Shown one piece after another: positions 1 to 6,498 of a stretch of 14,152 nucleotides of DNA. The position numbers were made by a program, and so were the translations under genes. The stretch covers positions 1 to 14,152 of the forward strand of contig CAVVVS010000010.1 in NCBI GenBank assembly GCA_963751355.1, read 5' to 3'. Origin of the DNA: CAVVVS01 sp963751355. GTDB taxonomy: Bacteria > Bacteroidota > Ignavibacteria > Ignavibacteriales > Ignavibacteriaceae. The notes under the pieces are model-generated. The model was not told the origin of the DNA and did not search any database. It was given only the letters and a program-made list of their open reading frames with translations. Positions within the stretch are counted from its first letter, which is position 1. Each line of letters begins with the position of its first letter.

Positions 1-128
1 ACGACCACATTGAAAAAAGTGCGAAATCGTTCAAAAAACGAATGAAAAAATTGATGTGATATGATATCACAAAGTAAAATTAATGGTCATTGATTTAATG
101 AATAAAGGCAATGCCTTTATGGGATACT
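1..128 (+). repeat. attC-embedded 132-bp element, copy 1 (5' end off window)
   Basis: This is identical, base for base, to the inserts at 7249-7380 and 9066-9197, except that its first four bases fall before the window. It has a near-perfect palindrome GTGATATGATATCAC (about 55-69), a 17-base hairpin TAAAGGCAATGCCTTTA (103-119), and outer arms GACCACATT (3-11) and AATGGTC (82-88) that can pair with one bulged base. It encodes no obvious protein. What it does is unknown. Confidence 0.85.
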
Positions 129-333
129 CAACCCGACCGCGGATTCTGGCGGGCATAATTTCGGTTATTGGTTTTGTGCAAGTAAGTAATCATTGTTGTT
201 AGACGTTGACATTCTTGTAATCAAACTTGCAAAAAGCGCGTACAGAGAAAGTTGCGCACTTTTTGCTAAATCATCGGCATTTGTGCAACTATGTAATCGC
301 GTTTGTTATGGGCGGCGGGTTAGCCTTAACGCC
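1..333 (+). other. attC site (3' part), carrying a 132-bp insert and split by the IS
   Basis: The R'' box lies before the window. The visible part has the L''-like CAACCCGACCGC at 129-140 and the L' arm GGGCGGCGGGTTAGCC at 310-324, ending AACGCC at 329-333. The R' box GTTAGGG is found at 2234-2240, displaced by the IS. Bases 1-128 are the attC-embedded 132-bp repeat. The central region has an extra hairpin (229-240 with 254-266), also found in the attC sites at 6262 and 12603. The short open frames here (for example 193-387) are not supported as genes. Confidence 0.82.
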
Positions 334-489
334 TACTTGCTGCGATACAAGAGAAAAAAGATTGACCTTTTGCTAAAAGTTCTTTGAAAAATTGCTATAG
401 GGTAATCAATAAAGCTAAAAAGTGAACGTACCTTCCCGTGAGTTTAGGCATAGTTATCCTGTTAGTATTTTTTTTGAAAAAGTTACCTT

Positions 490-605
490 GATGATTTGTC
501 CCGGCTTACCAATGCCTCTGATCCAGTCTTACTTCCGTTTACTAATATATGATTTAGTGTTATACAAATTATCTTATTCGATCCAGAGGAACCGGGACGA
601 CTGCC
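490..605 (-). ncRNA. candidate bridge-RNA-like hairpin in the IS non-coding end
   Basis: GTCCCGG (498-504) pairs perfectly with CCGGGAC (592-598). Inside it CCTCTG (515-520) pairs with CAGAGG (584-589), and ATC/GAT continues the stem with one bulged C. The two stems are separated by an asymmetric ten-base internal loop (505-514) against two bases. It lies downstream of the transposase gene, which is where IS1111-group elements are reported to encode their guide (bridge) RNA. The strand is assumed from the transposase. No guide match to the target was demonstrated. Confidence 0.35.
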
Positions 606-789
606 TTATCAGTTAGTCAGAGCGCCGGTATTTTTTCGACCTCTTATGCGGCTAAGCGTGCAGTCATCCAAGGCTCCTTAAATATAAAAGGATATATGCC
701 GAAACTTTTTGCTTTATACTTATGAGTTTAAGCTGCCTGGCAGCAGACATGTTAAATAATATATATGAGAAAGAACAAACGGTCCTTAC

Positions 790-1080
790 TTAAGCTGACT
801 TTTTATATTTCTTTTTTTCCTTAAATTCTTTGTACTTAGCTTCAAGCTCCAGCAGCTGTTTTTGTTTTTCTTCTTTGTATTCATATTTATGTTCTTGTTT
901 TATAAGAGCAACGATAAGTTTAAGCATGTTGCTGGAGACAGCAATAACGTTTTTCCGGTATCTTGGCTGTTTCATCTGGCGCTTTAGGTAACGTATCCTT
1001 ATTTCGGGAATATGGTTCTTTGTTTCCTCGGCCATACTGTAAATAATGGCCCTGAGTCTATGGTTGCCGATGTGAGTAAT
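790..1080 (-). pseudogene. C-terminal part of the IS110 transposase, separated by an in-frame TGA
   Basis: Translation in the same frame as the upstream transposase continues directly past the TGA at 1081-1083. It reads ITHIGNHRLRAIIYSMAEE, the conserved end of the Transposase_20 domain (usually an arginine, a hydrophobic residue, then GN..LR..L). A basic, lysine-rich tail ends in KYKKSA. An ATG at 1033-1035 could start an 81-residue fragment, but that piece lacks the conserved GN..LR motif. The simplest reading is a single C-to-T change turning CGA (Arg) into TGA. TGA is used as a normal stop by the gene ending at 13233, which argues against codon reassignment. The whole gene would be 439 codons. 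Confidence 0.75.
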
Positions 1081-2109
1081 TCAACGGTAACCGGTATATT
1101 GTCCGGACTGAGAGAGTTTAAGGTTAATACCGCTGATAGCTTCTATCTTTTTGTAATGGTCAAAGTAAGATAAGTCTCTCAACTCGGAAATAAACCTAGC
1201 GGCAGTAATATCGGAGATGCCTTTAAGGGAAGAGATGATACTGAAATAAGGAGTTTGTTCAGCAAAAGCAATAAGCTGATCTAAGAGGTATTTAATTTGT
1301 TCTTTAAGTAATATGTATTCTCCCAGCCAGCAGTTGAGTGTAATTCTCTCGGATAGAAGTTCATGATCAGTAAGTTTAATACCAATACTTTGTTTTGCGG
1401 CTTCTTTAAGAGCTTTGAGAGTAGTTTCACCGTGCTGACGCCCGGAGACTTTCATAAGTTCGGGTACTTCAAGAAAGAGATTCATCCCAAGGAAATCCTT
1501 AGGAGAAAGATATTTTGAGAGAAGATACCTAGCAGAATCGGTATCAATGTCCAATGCATTGATAAACTCCGGGAAAATAAGTTCAACTTGAGAACGAATG
1601 CGCTGCTTAGTTTGGGTGATATGTACTTTAAGTTTATCGTAAGTAATACTAAGGCGGTGCATGGCATTCTGGTTTGAGGGATACTGCCGGTAGAAGTTAA
1701 AATAGCCTTGCCTGGCACAGTTAGCAACAGCCAGTGCATCTTTAGGGTCTGTGCGTGAGAAGTTGTTATTTATCTTAGGTCTCTCATGATGAGTAAACAA
1801 AGGACTAACCATAAGGACAGTGAAACCCTTATCAGAAAGGAAGCAGCAGAGTTTTTGCCAAAGGTTAATGGAGATCTCAACAGCGAATACAACATTATCC
1901 GGAGAAAGTTCTGAGATATATGAATTAAGTTTATGGAAAAGTTCCAGGTGAAAACCATTAAAACTATTGTTAAATTTGAAAGTATTCCCGATGGGTACAC
2001 CAACGGGATCGATGATAATGGCTTGATGCTTTTTCTTAGCTGGATCAATACCGATGATGGTTTTGCCATTTATAAAGTGCCTTTTTGTTTCGAGAGATTT
2101 AGAGTTCAT
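1081..2109 (-). CDS. IS110-family DEDD transposase, N-terminal 342 residues (truncated by TGA)
   Basis: The protein is a recombinase that would catalyse site-specific excision and insertion of the element. The RuvC-like DEDD domain comes first: IIGIDPAKKKH near residue 18 gives the first Asp, VFAVEISINLWQKL near residue 74 the Glu, and SRTDPKDALAVAN near 118 the last two Asps. A helical region follows. The Transposase_20 domain begins with SLKGISDITAARFISEL and reaches the QSG serine region (SQSGQYTG), where the frame stops. The start ATG at 2109 has an ideal AGGAG ribosome site seven bases upstream (2117-2121 on the minus strand). An inverted repeat TGCCTA/TAGGCA at 2145-2163 lies in the promoter region and could be an operator or a subterminal repeat. 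The truncated product keeps all predicted catalytic residues but lacks the domain's end, so it is probably inactive. Confidence 0.85.
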   Translation of the reverse strand: MNSKSLETKRHFINGKTIIGIDPAKKKHQAIIIDPVGVPIGNTFKFNNSFNGFHLELFHKLNSYISELSPDNVVFAVEISINLWQKLCCFLSDKGFTVLMVSPLFTHHERPKINNNFSRTDPKDALAVANCARQGYFNFYRQYPSNQNAMHRLSITYDKLKVHITQTKQRIRSQVELIFPEFINALDIDTDSARYLLSKYLSPKDFLGMNLFLEVPELMKVSGRQHGETTLKALKEAAKQSIGIKLTDHELLSERITLNCWLGEYILLKEQIKYLLDQLIAFAEQTPYFSIISSLKGISDITAARFISELRDLSYFDHYKKIEAISGINLKLSQSGQYTGYR

Positions 2110-2302
2110 AATAGTACTCCTAAATATTTTTAGTATAATTAAATTGCCTATTGTCGGTAGGCAGTTAAAATATACTCTTGAATGCAGGAAGGCACAATTA
2201 TTTTTTTAATAATCTTTCGGTAAGATAGAAATCGTTAGGGGTACAAAAAGTTCATTTTAAAAAAGTTTCCAATTGTGAAACATTTTTGTAAATTACTGGT
2301 AC

Positions 2303-2635
2303 ATGAAAATACATTTAATCAGAAAACAAACTATTGAAAAATATGTAAAAGCAAATGTCCAAAGTAGAGCAGCTTTTACTAATTGGTTATCAATCTTAAA
2401 ATGGGCCGATTGGAATGAGCCAAACGATATTATCCCTACTTTTAATACAGCGGATATTTTAGGAGAAAGTTCAAAAAGAATTGTTTTCAATATTGGTGGT
2501 AATAAATATAGAATGATTTGCAGCTATTATTTTGGAAAAGAGAAAGTACATTTATTTATAAAATGGATTGGGACACACGCAGAGTATACGAAATTATGTG
2601 CGGAAGGGAAACAATATACAATTGATGTCTATTAG
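2303..2635 (+). CDS. higB: HigB-type mRNA interferase toxin
   Basis: This is a 110-residue RelE-fold toxin of the HigB family that cleaves mRNA at the ribosome. Family marks are the N-terminal MKIHLIRKQTIEKY, the central LSILKWADWNEPNDI, TADILGESSKRIVFNIGGNKYRMIC, and the C-terminal KWIGTHAEYTKLC. This is the standard pattern of the HigB_toxin family (small, basic, with FNIGGNKYR and GTHAEY). It starts about 68 bases after the cassette crossover point (2234/2235). The antitoxin gene follows after 15 bases, so the two form one operon in a single cassette. The toxin-first order is normal for HigBA. No strong ribosome site precedes the ATG. The family call is firm; activity is inferred. Confidence 0.93.
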   Translation: MKIHLIRKQTIEKYVKANVQSRAAFTNWLSILKWADWNEPNDIIPTFNTADILGESSKRIVFNIGGNKYRMICSYYFGKEKVHLFIKWIGTHAEYTKLCAEGKQYTIDVY

Positions 2636-2650
2636 ATAGAAGGAATGAAA

Positions 2651-3097
2651 ATGGAAAAACTAAAGTACACAATAATCAAAAGTAAGAAACAATACAATGA
2701 GTATTGTAAAATATTAGAAAATTTGATAAATGCTAATAATAAAAAGTTATCCGATGAAATAGACTTGTTGACTATTTTAATAGAAAAATGGGATGATGAA
2801 CACAATACATTTGAAGATGTTGACCCAATAGAATTGCTTAAGTCTTTGATGGAAGAAAATAATATAAAAGCCAAAGACCTATGTGAAATATTAAATTTAT
2901 CAAAAGGGACTGTATCAAAAATTCTCAACTATCAAAAGGGGCTATCAAAAGAAACCATTAGAAAATTATCAAACTATTTCAAGATTTCGCAAGAAGCATT
3001 TAATCGTCATTATAAGTTAGTAAATTCGATTAATAGACGATTTAGAAATGCAAGCTTGATGAACACAAAAAAGAAATTGAAAAAAGAAATAGCATAA
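2651..3097 (+). CDS. higA: HigA-type antitoxin, XRE-family HTH
   Basis: This is the partner of the upstream toxin. It is expected to bind and neutralise HigB and to repress the operon through its DNA-binding domain. The N-terminal half is an acidic helical region typical of COG5499 HigA proteins. A helix-turn-helix follows at about residues 60-116 (LLKSLMEENNIKAKDLCEIL, then LSKGTVSKILN, then LSKETIRKLSNYFKIS). The C-terminus is strongly basic. I chose ATG 2651 because AGAAGG (2638-2643) lies seven bases before it. The in-frame ATG at 2645 is too close to that site and would add only two residues. The gene ends about 30 bases before the attC, as cassette genes usually do. Confidence 0.92.
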   Translation: MEKLKYTIIKSKKQYNEYCKILENLINANNKKLSDEIDLLTILIEKWDDEHNTFEDVDPIELLKSLMEENNIKAKDLCEILNLSKGTVSKILNYQKGLSKETIRKLSNYFKISQEAFNRHYKLVNSINRRFRNASLMNTKKKLKKEIA

Positions 3098-3128
3098 AAA
3101 AGTTCGTCATAATTATTTAAAAGGCAAC

Positions 3129-3315
3129 CCCTAACATTCGGCTCAACCCGACCGCCTTTGCGGTAAGGCTAATTTTAGATTTACAAGTTTTACAAAATCG
3201 TTCGTCATTTTATATGTCAGTAACTTTCTAAGAAACAAAAATAAAAATTATCGACAGTTCAGTGCTAACAAATCCGTTTGTGCTGGGCGGTCGGGTTAGC
3301 CTTTAGCCGTTATGC
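3129..3315 (+). other. attC site of the HigBA cassette
   Basis: R'' CCCTAAC (3129-3135) is followed by CGGCTCAACCCGACCGCC. The right side is GGGCGGTCGGGTTAGCC ending in R' GTTATGC (3309-3315), with the crossover after G3309. The outer arms pair with each other, and the 187-bp length is long for attC. The extended R'' ACCCCTAAC complements the cassette's own start GTTAGGGGT at 2234. Confidence 0.93.
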
Positions 3316-4024
3316 ATATAAAATAACAATGCTATTAATAAATAAAAAAAACTTTGTTCAAAATTTACTTTCTGTTAACAAAGCAATCATTTCTTTCTAA
3401 AAAAAGTTTATTGCCGATAAACTTTGTTTTGTTCTTCAAAGTTTGTCGTAGGTTCTGAAAGCTATTTATGGATTATTGCTGTTCTGGTTTTACTTGTTGA
3501 TTGAGTTGGTCAAATATCATTAAAATATTATAAATGGATTTATTTCAAGTAAACTTATTTGTATCAAATAAATTCCAATATTTCATTTTAAATTAGTTTG
3601 AAAAAGTAAATTCAACATAGCTGTTCGTGTTTTACTCTTTAACCTAAAGAATCAAATATTATAATTAGACTTGGGTACATAATCATTTCGGTAAATTCAA
3701 AGTAAATAAAACCGGCATCAAAACTAAGTTTTTAAGAAAATGAATAAGGGATTATTAAAAATCAGCTAATCGTTTTTTATTAATCGAACCAATAAATCAA
3801 AACAAAAAAATTTACTCTTTAAAAAAGTTTTCCAAATGCATTGCATAACAAGCAGCTCAAACCGACAGCCATTGCGGTGCGGCTGAATTGATAAATTAGT
3901 GTTTTGATTAATCGTTCGGCAAATTTGTTCTACTATTATTTTCTAATTAACAAAATCGTAAATTAACGGCGGTAAAGTTCTAAACAGTCTGTTTGTTTTG
4001 GGCTGCGGCTTAGCTGCCACAACG
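3310..4024 (+). repeat. gene-less 715-bp integron cassette, copy 1
   Basis: This is a complete cassette from crossover point to crossover point that contains no open frame I can support on either strand. It is nearly identical to the adjacent cassette (4025-4740) and to 10791-11505, differing mainly in a short stretch about 40-60 bases from its start. It has a perfect 8-bp hairpin AAAGTTTA/TAAACTTT (3403-3425). Two similar roughly 50-base units lie about 142 bases apart. It may be a non-coding RNA cassette, a regulatory cassette or a dead gene. Confidence 0.88.
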
Positions 4025-4030
4025 TTATGC
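3843..4030 (+). other. attC site of gene-less cassette copy 1
   Basis: R'' GCATAAC (3843-3849) and R' GTTATGC (4024-4030) flank L''-like CAGCTCAAACCGACAGCC and L'-like GGGCTGCGGCTTAGCTG. The arms are complementary and the length is 188 bp. R'' complements the cassette's own start, TTATGC at 3310. Confidence 0.92.
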
Positions 4031-4740
4031 AAATAAAATAACAATGCTATTAATAAATAAAAAACGAATTTGTTCAAAGTTTACTTTCTGTTAACAAAGC
4101 AATCATTTCTTTCTAAAAAAAGTTTATTGCCGATAAACTTTGTTTTGTTCTTCAAAGTTTGTCGTAGGTTCTGAAAGCTATTTATGGATTATTGCTGTTC
4201 TGGTTTTACTTGTTGATTGAGTTGGTCAAATATCATTAAAATATTATAAATGGATTTATTTCAAGTAAACTTATTTGTATCAAATAAATTCCAATATTTC
4301 ATTTTAAATTAGTTTGAAAAAGTAAATTCAACATAGCTGTTCGTGTTTTACTCTTTAACCTAAAGAATCAAATATTATAATTAGACTTGGGTACATAATC
4401 ATTTCGGTAAATTCAAAGTAAATAAAACCGGCATCAAAACTAAGTTTTTAAGAAAATGAATAAGGGATTATTAAAAATCAGCTAATCGTTTTTTATTAAT
4501 CGAACCAATAAATCAAAACAAAAAAATTTACTCTTTAAAAAAGTTTTCCAAATGCATTGCATAACAAGCAGCTCAAACCGACAGCCATTGCGGTGCGGCT
4601 GAATTGATAAATTAGTGTTTTGATTAATCGTTCGGCAAATTTGTTCTACTATTATTTTCTAATTAACAAAATCGTAAATTAACGGCAGTAAAGTTCTAAA
4701 CAGTCTGTTTGTTTTGGGCTGCGGCTTAGCTGCCACAACG
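4025..4740 (+). repeat. gene-less integron cassette, copy 2 (tandem duplicate)
   Basis: This 716-bp cassette directly follows copy 1 and is almost identical to it. Visible differences are near the start (AAAAAACGAATTTG in place of AAAAAAAACTTTG, and AAAGTTT in place of AAAATTT) and one base in the attC. The direct tandem arrangement with exact cassette boundaries is what integrase-mediated re-insertion or recombination between attC sites would leave. The hairpin lies at 4119-4141 and the two internal units near 4190 and 4332. There is no credible coding sequence. Confidence 0.88.
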
Positions 4741-4746
4741 TTAGGT
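4559..4746 (+). other. attC site of gene-less cassette copy 2
   Basis: R'' GCATAAC (4559-4565) pairs with the start of its own cassette (GTTATGC at 4024). The terminal R' is GTTAGGT (4740-4746), which belongs to the next cassette. The inner arms are the same as in copy 1. Length is 188 bp. Confidence 0.92.
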
Positions 4747-4753
4747 TTTAGAA

Positions 4754-5308
4754 ATGTTGAATATAATTTATTGTTTATTTAAAGATAATATACCGTTATT
4801 TATTAGTGTATTGGCATTATTATTCTCTGTACTTAGTTTTTGGTGGATTCACTGGAGAAGAGGTAAAATAATTGTCAGTTTACCAATAAAATTTGGATTG
4901 AATTATAATAAGTCAACAAGAAAAATTATAGTACAATTGCCATTGACATTTTATAATAATGGTGCTGCTGCATTAATTATTAATAATCTTAGGATAGAAA
5001 TAAAGAATATTAGTAAAACGGAATATTTATTTTTTAATAATACCTTTAAAGATTTAGAAAGTAACGAAGAAAGGAATTGGGGTTATGCTTTCCCAGTAGA
5101 AGGAAGGAAAACATACTCAAAGGTTTTTGTATTTATGAATGTTGACATTGATTTTATTATACCTTCTGATTTTATAGAATATTCTCTTGAAGCTCAGATT
5201 AATAATAAGAACGAATGGAAAATATTATATAGGGATAAATTAATTACACTAGAGAAATATCATAAAACTATGTATGAAATCTTAAGAGCTTATAATAATT
5301 ATCAATAA
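4754..5308 (+). CDS. membrane-anchored protein of unknown function (single N-terminal helix)
   Basis: I do not recognise the family. The 184-residue protein has a short N-terminus, one clear transmembrane segment at about residues 13-33 (IPLFISVLALLFSVLSFWWI) and a basic stop-transfer stretch (HWRRGK). A soluble domain rich in alternating hydrophobic residues follows (IIVSLPIKFGL, KIIVQLPLTFYNNGAAALIINNLRIEI), suggesting a beta-sandwich. The topology is probably cytoplasmic for the large domain because the positive residues follow the helix. The ATG is only 13 bases after the crossover point, so the R' box of the preceding attC lies in its leader. It is the first gene of a two-gene cassette; the second starts 50 bases after its stop. 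A functional link between the two is an inference from their sharing one cassette. Confidence 0.8.
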   Translation: MLNIIYCLFKDNIPLFISVLALLFSVLSFWWIHWRRGKIIVSLPIKFGLNYNKSTRKIIVQLPLTFYNNGAAALIINNLRIEIKNISKTEYLFFNNTFKDLESNEERNWGYAFPVEGRKTYSKVFVFMNVDIDFIIPSDFIEYSLEAQINNKNEWKILYRDKLITLEKYHKTMYEILRAYNNYQ

Positions 5309-5358
5309 GATACTGCTTAATACTACATTGTACTTTAGCATTATAAATAGGTAAAATT

Positions 5359-6267
5359 ATGTTGATCAAAACTGATGAAAATTTCGTCTATGCTGATGAA
5401 ATCGGTTTCTTTGGAAATTATTCGAAATCTCGGAATGGTTTATTCACAATTGCGTGGTCAGATTTTGATAAAGTGAGTGGAATTGGTGGATTTAGAACAA
5501 GTGGAGAAGGGACTTATTTAATAGCAAAGAATAACGAAGTTTTGCATATTAATAAATTACAAAGACCAAATGATGGTAAAATATCAGATAGTGGCAATTT
5601 TATTATTAATGATTGGCTCTTTGGCGAAGGACTTAAAGGAATTTTTTATTCATTTGATAAATATGGCAATTTGTTAATAAAACATCGATTTTCTGCCAAT
5701 TTATATAATAATGGTATTTCGGAAAATGGTAACTTTGCTATTATTCAAACTTGCAATAGTAATTCAGAAGATGGTAATATTCTTTGCTTTTTTGATTTAG
5801 AAAATAAATCACTCATATGGAGAATACATCCAATAATAGGTTGGGCCTCATCATATTATTTTGATTGTGAGAAGAAGGAGTTACATCTAAATTATCAAGA
5901 AAAAGGTATGTATCGATATAATTTCAATGGTCAATTTATTGATAATGGGAAATGGGAATCAGAAAGGATTAATTTTATGTCTGGTTTTGAAATATCTGAA
6001 ATCGCAAAAGAAAAATATTATGCTGAAAAGAATAATTTAGATGAAATCAAAGCAGAAGAAATTCTATCTTTATTCAATATTGCGCTTACTAAAGAGCTAG
6101 ATAGATATCCAAATGAAAAAGCTGTTATTTATCGTATTAAAGGTGAAATAATGGAATCTATGGGAAGAATTGAAAATGCAATTAATTTATATGAAACAGC
6201 CATTGAATTAAACCCTAGAGTTGGCATAAAACGTCATCTAAAGGAGTTAAAAGAGACTAAAACCTAA
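5359..6267 (+). CDS. propeller-like protein with a C-terminal TPR, function unknown
   Basis: The 302-residue protein has no signal peptide or membrane segment. Residues 1-200 are built from short repeated strand-turn units rich in aromatic residues, Gly and Asn (for example TYLIAKNNEVLHINK, FYSFDKYGNLLIKHRF, NILCFFDLENKSLIWRI), which looks like a beta-propeller/WD-type fold. Residues 215-250 are helical. Residues 252-290 (AVIYRIKGEIMESMGRIENA, then INLYETAIELNP) match a tetratricopeptide repeat, a protein-interaction module. Both parts suggest a scaffold or sensor. AGGT lies nine bases before the start. The stop codon TAA (6265-6267) lies inside the R'' box of the cassette's attC, so the gene runs to the very end of the cassette. 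The fold assignment is by eye. Confidence 0.8.
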   Translation: MLIKTDENFVYADEIGFFGNYSKSRNGLFTIAWSDFDKVSGIGGFRTSGEGTYLIAKNNEVLHINKLQRPNDGKISDSGNFIINDWLFGEGLKGIFYSFDKYGNLLIKHRFSANLYNNGISENGNFAIIQTCNSNSEDGNILCFFDLENKSLIWRIHPIIGWASSYYFDCEKKELHLNYQEKGMYRYNFNGQFIDNGKWESERINFMSGFEISEIAKEKYYAEKNNLDEIKAEEILSLFNIALTKELDRYPNEKAVIYRIKGEIMESMGRIENAINLYETAIELNPRVGIKRHLKELKETKT

Positions 6268-6487
6268 CCAGCCAATCAAGCGGACGCCGTCTTCGCATTT
6301 GGCTTTTTATAACTTTATAAGTTAGTTGTTCCGCTTCGGCTAACTTGTTCAAAGTAGTTGTTCTAATTAATATACTTGCAAACTGCGCTTACGATTAAAG
6401 TTAAGCACAGTTTGCTAAATCTTCGGCAGTTGTTTTTTAAGTGGCATTCTTGTTCTGGGGCGCCGCTTATCGGCAAGGCCGTTATGC
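6262..6487 (+). other. attC site of the two-gene cassette (long class)
   Basis: R'' ACCTAAC (6262-6268) complements the cassette's own start GTTAGGT (4740). L''-like AATCAAGCGGACGCCGTC pairs with GGGGCGCCGCTTATCGG near the right end. R' is GTTATGC (6481-6487). At 226 bp it belongs to the longer class with an extra internal hairpin: GCAAACTGCGCTTA (6378-6391) with TAAGCACAGTTTGC (6402-6415), one mismatch. Confidence 0.9.
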
Positions 6488-6498
6488 CTTAAGAAAAT

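Larger units (their letters stand above)
334..2233 (-). mobile_element. IS110-family (IS1111-like) insertion sequence inserted at the R' box of an attC
   Basis: The left flank ends in the L' arm of an attC (GGGTTAGCCTTAACGCC, ending 333). The matching R' box GTTAGGGG resumes at 2234, so removing about 1,900 bp restores a normal attC. The cassette to the right ends in ACCCCTAAC (about 3127-3135), the complement of GTTAGGGGT, which confirms that 2234 is a true cassette start. The element carries a DEDD transposase on the minus strand, about 124 bp upstream of it and about 456 bp of non-coding DNA downstream. No terminal inverted repeats or clear target duplication are visible, as is usual for IS110 relatives. 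A subset of the IS1111 group is known to target attC. The exact ends are uncertain by a few bases. Confidence 0.8.

Noticed and set aside
1..137. Group IIC-attC intron remnant as an explanation for the 132-bp insert
   Set aside because: It contains GTGCG but has no domain V-like hairpin, no intron 3' end and no room for a ribozyme. The identical full-length copies argue against random truncation.
193..387. 64-codon plus-strand frame
   Set aside because: It crosses the attC arm and the IS left junction and has no protein-like features.
422..616. 64-codon plus-strand frame in the IS end
   Set aside because: It lies in the structured non-coding end of the IS and overlaps the candidate guide-RNA hairpin.
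1081..1083. TGA recoding (alternative genetic code or selenocysteine) in the transposase
   Set aside because: The toxin gene ending at 13233 uses TGA as its stop in the expected place, and the residue expected here is Arg. A CGA-to-TGA mutation is simpler.
1482..2069. Other frames antisense to or overlapping the transposase
   Set aside because: They are shadow frames of the transposase gene with no independent signals.
2632..2928. Minus-strand frame over the antitoxin gene
   Set aside because: Shadow of a firmly identified HTH antitoxin on the plus strand.
4119..4141. Intrinsic terminator at AAAGTTTA/TAAACTTT
   Set aside because: The stem is AT-rich and weak, and is followed by GTTTTGTTCTT rather than a clean T run, so it is kept only as a hairpin.
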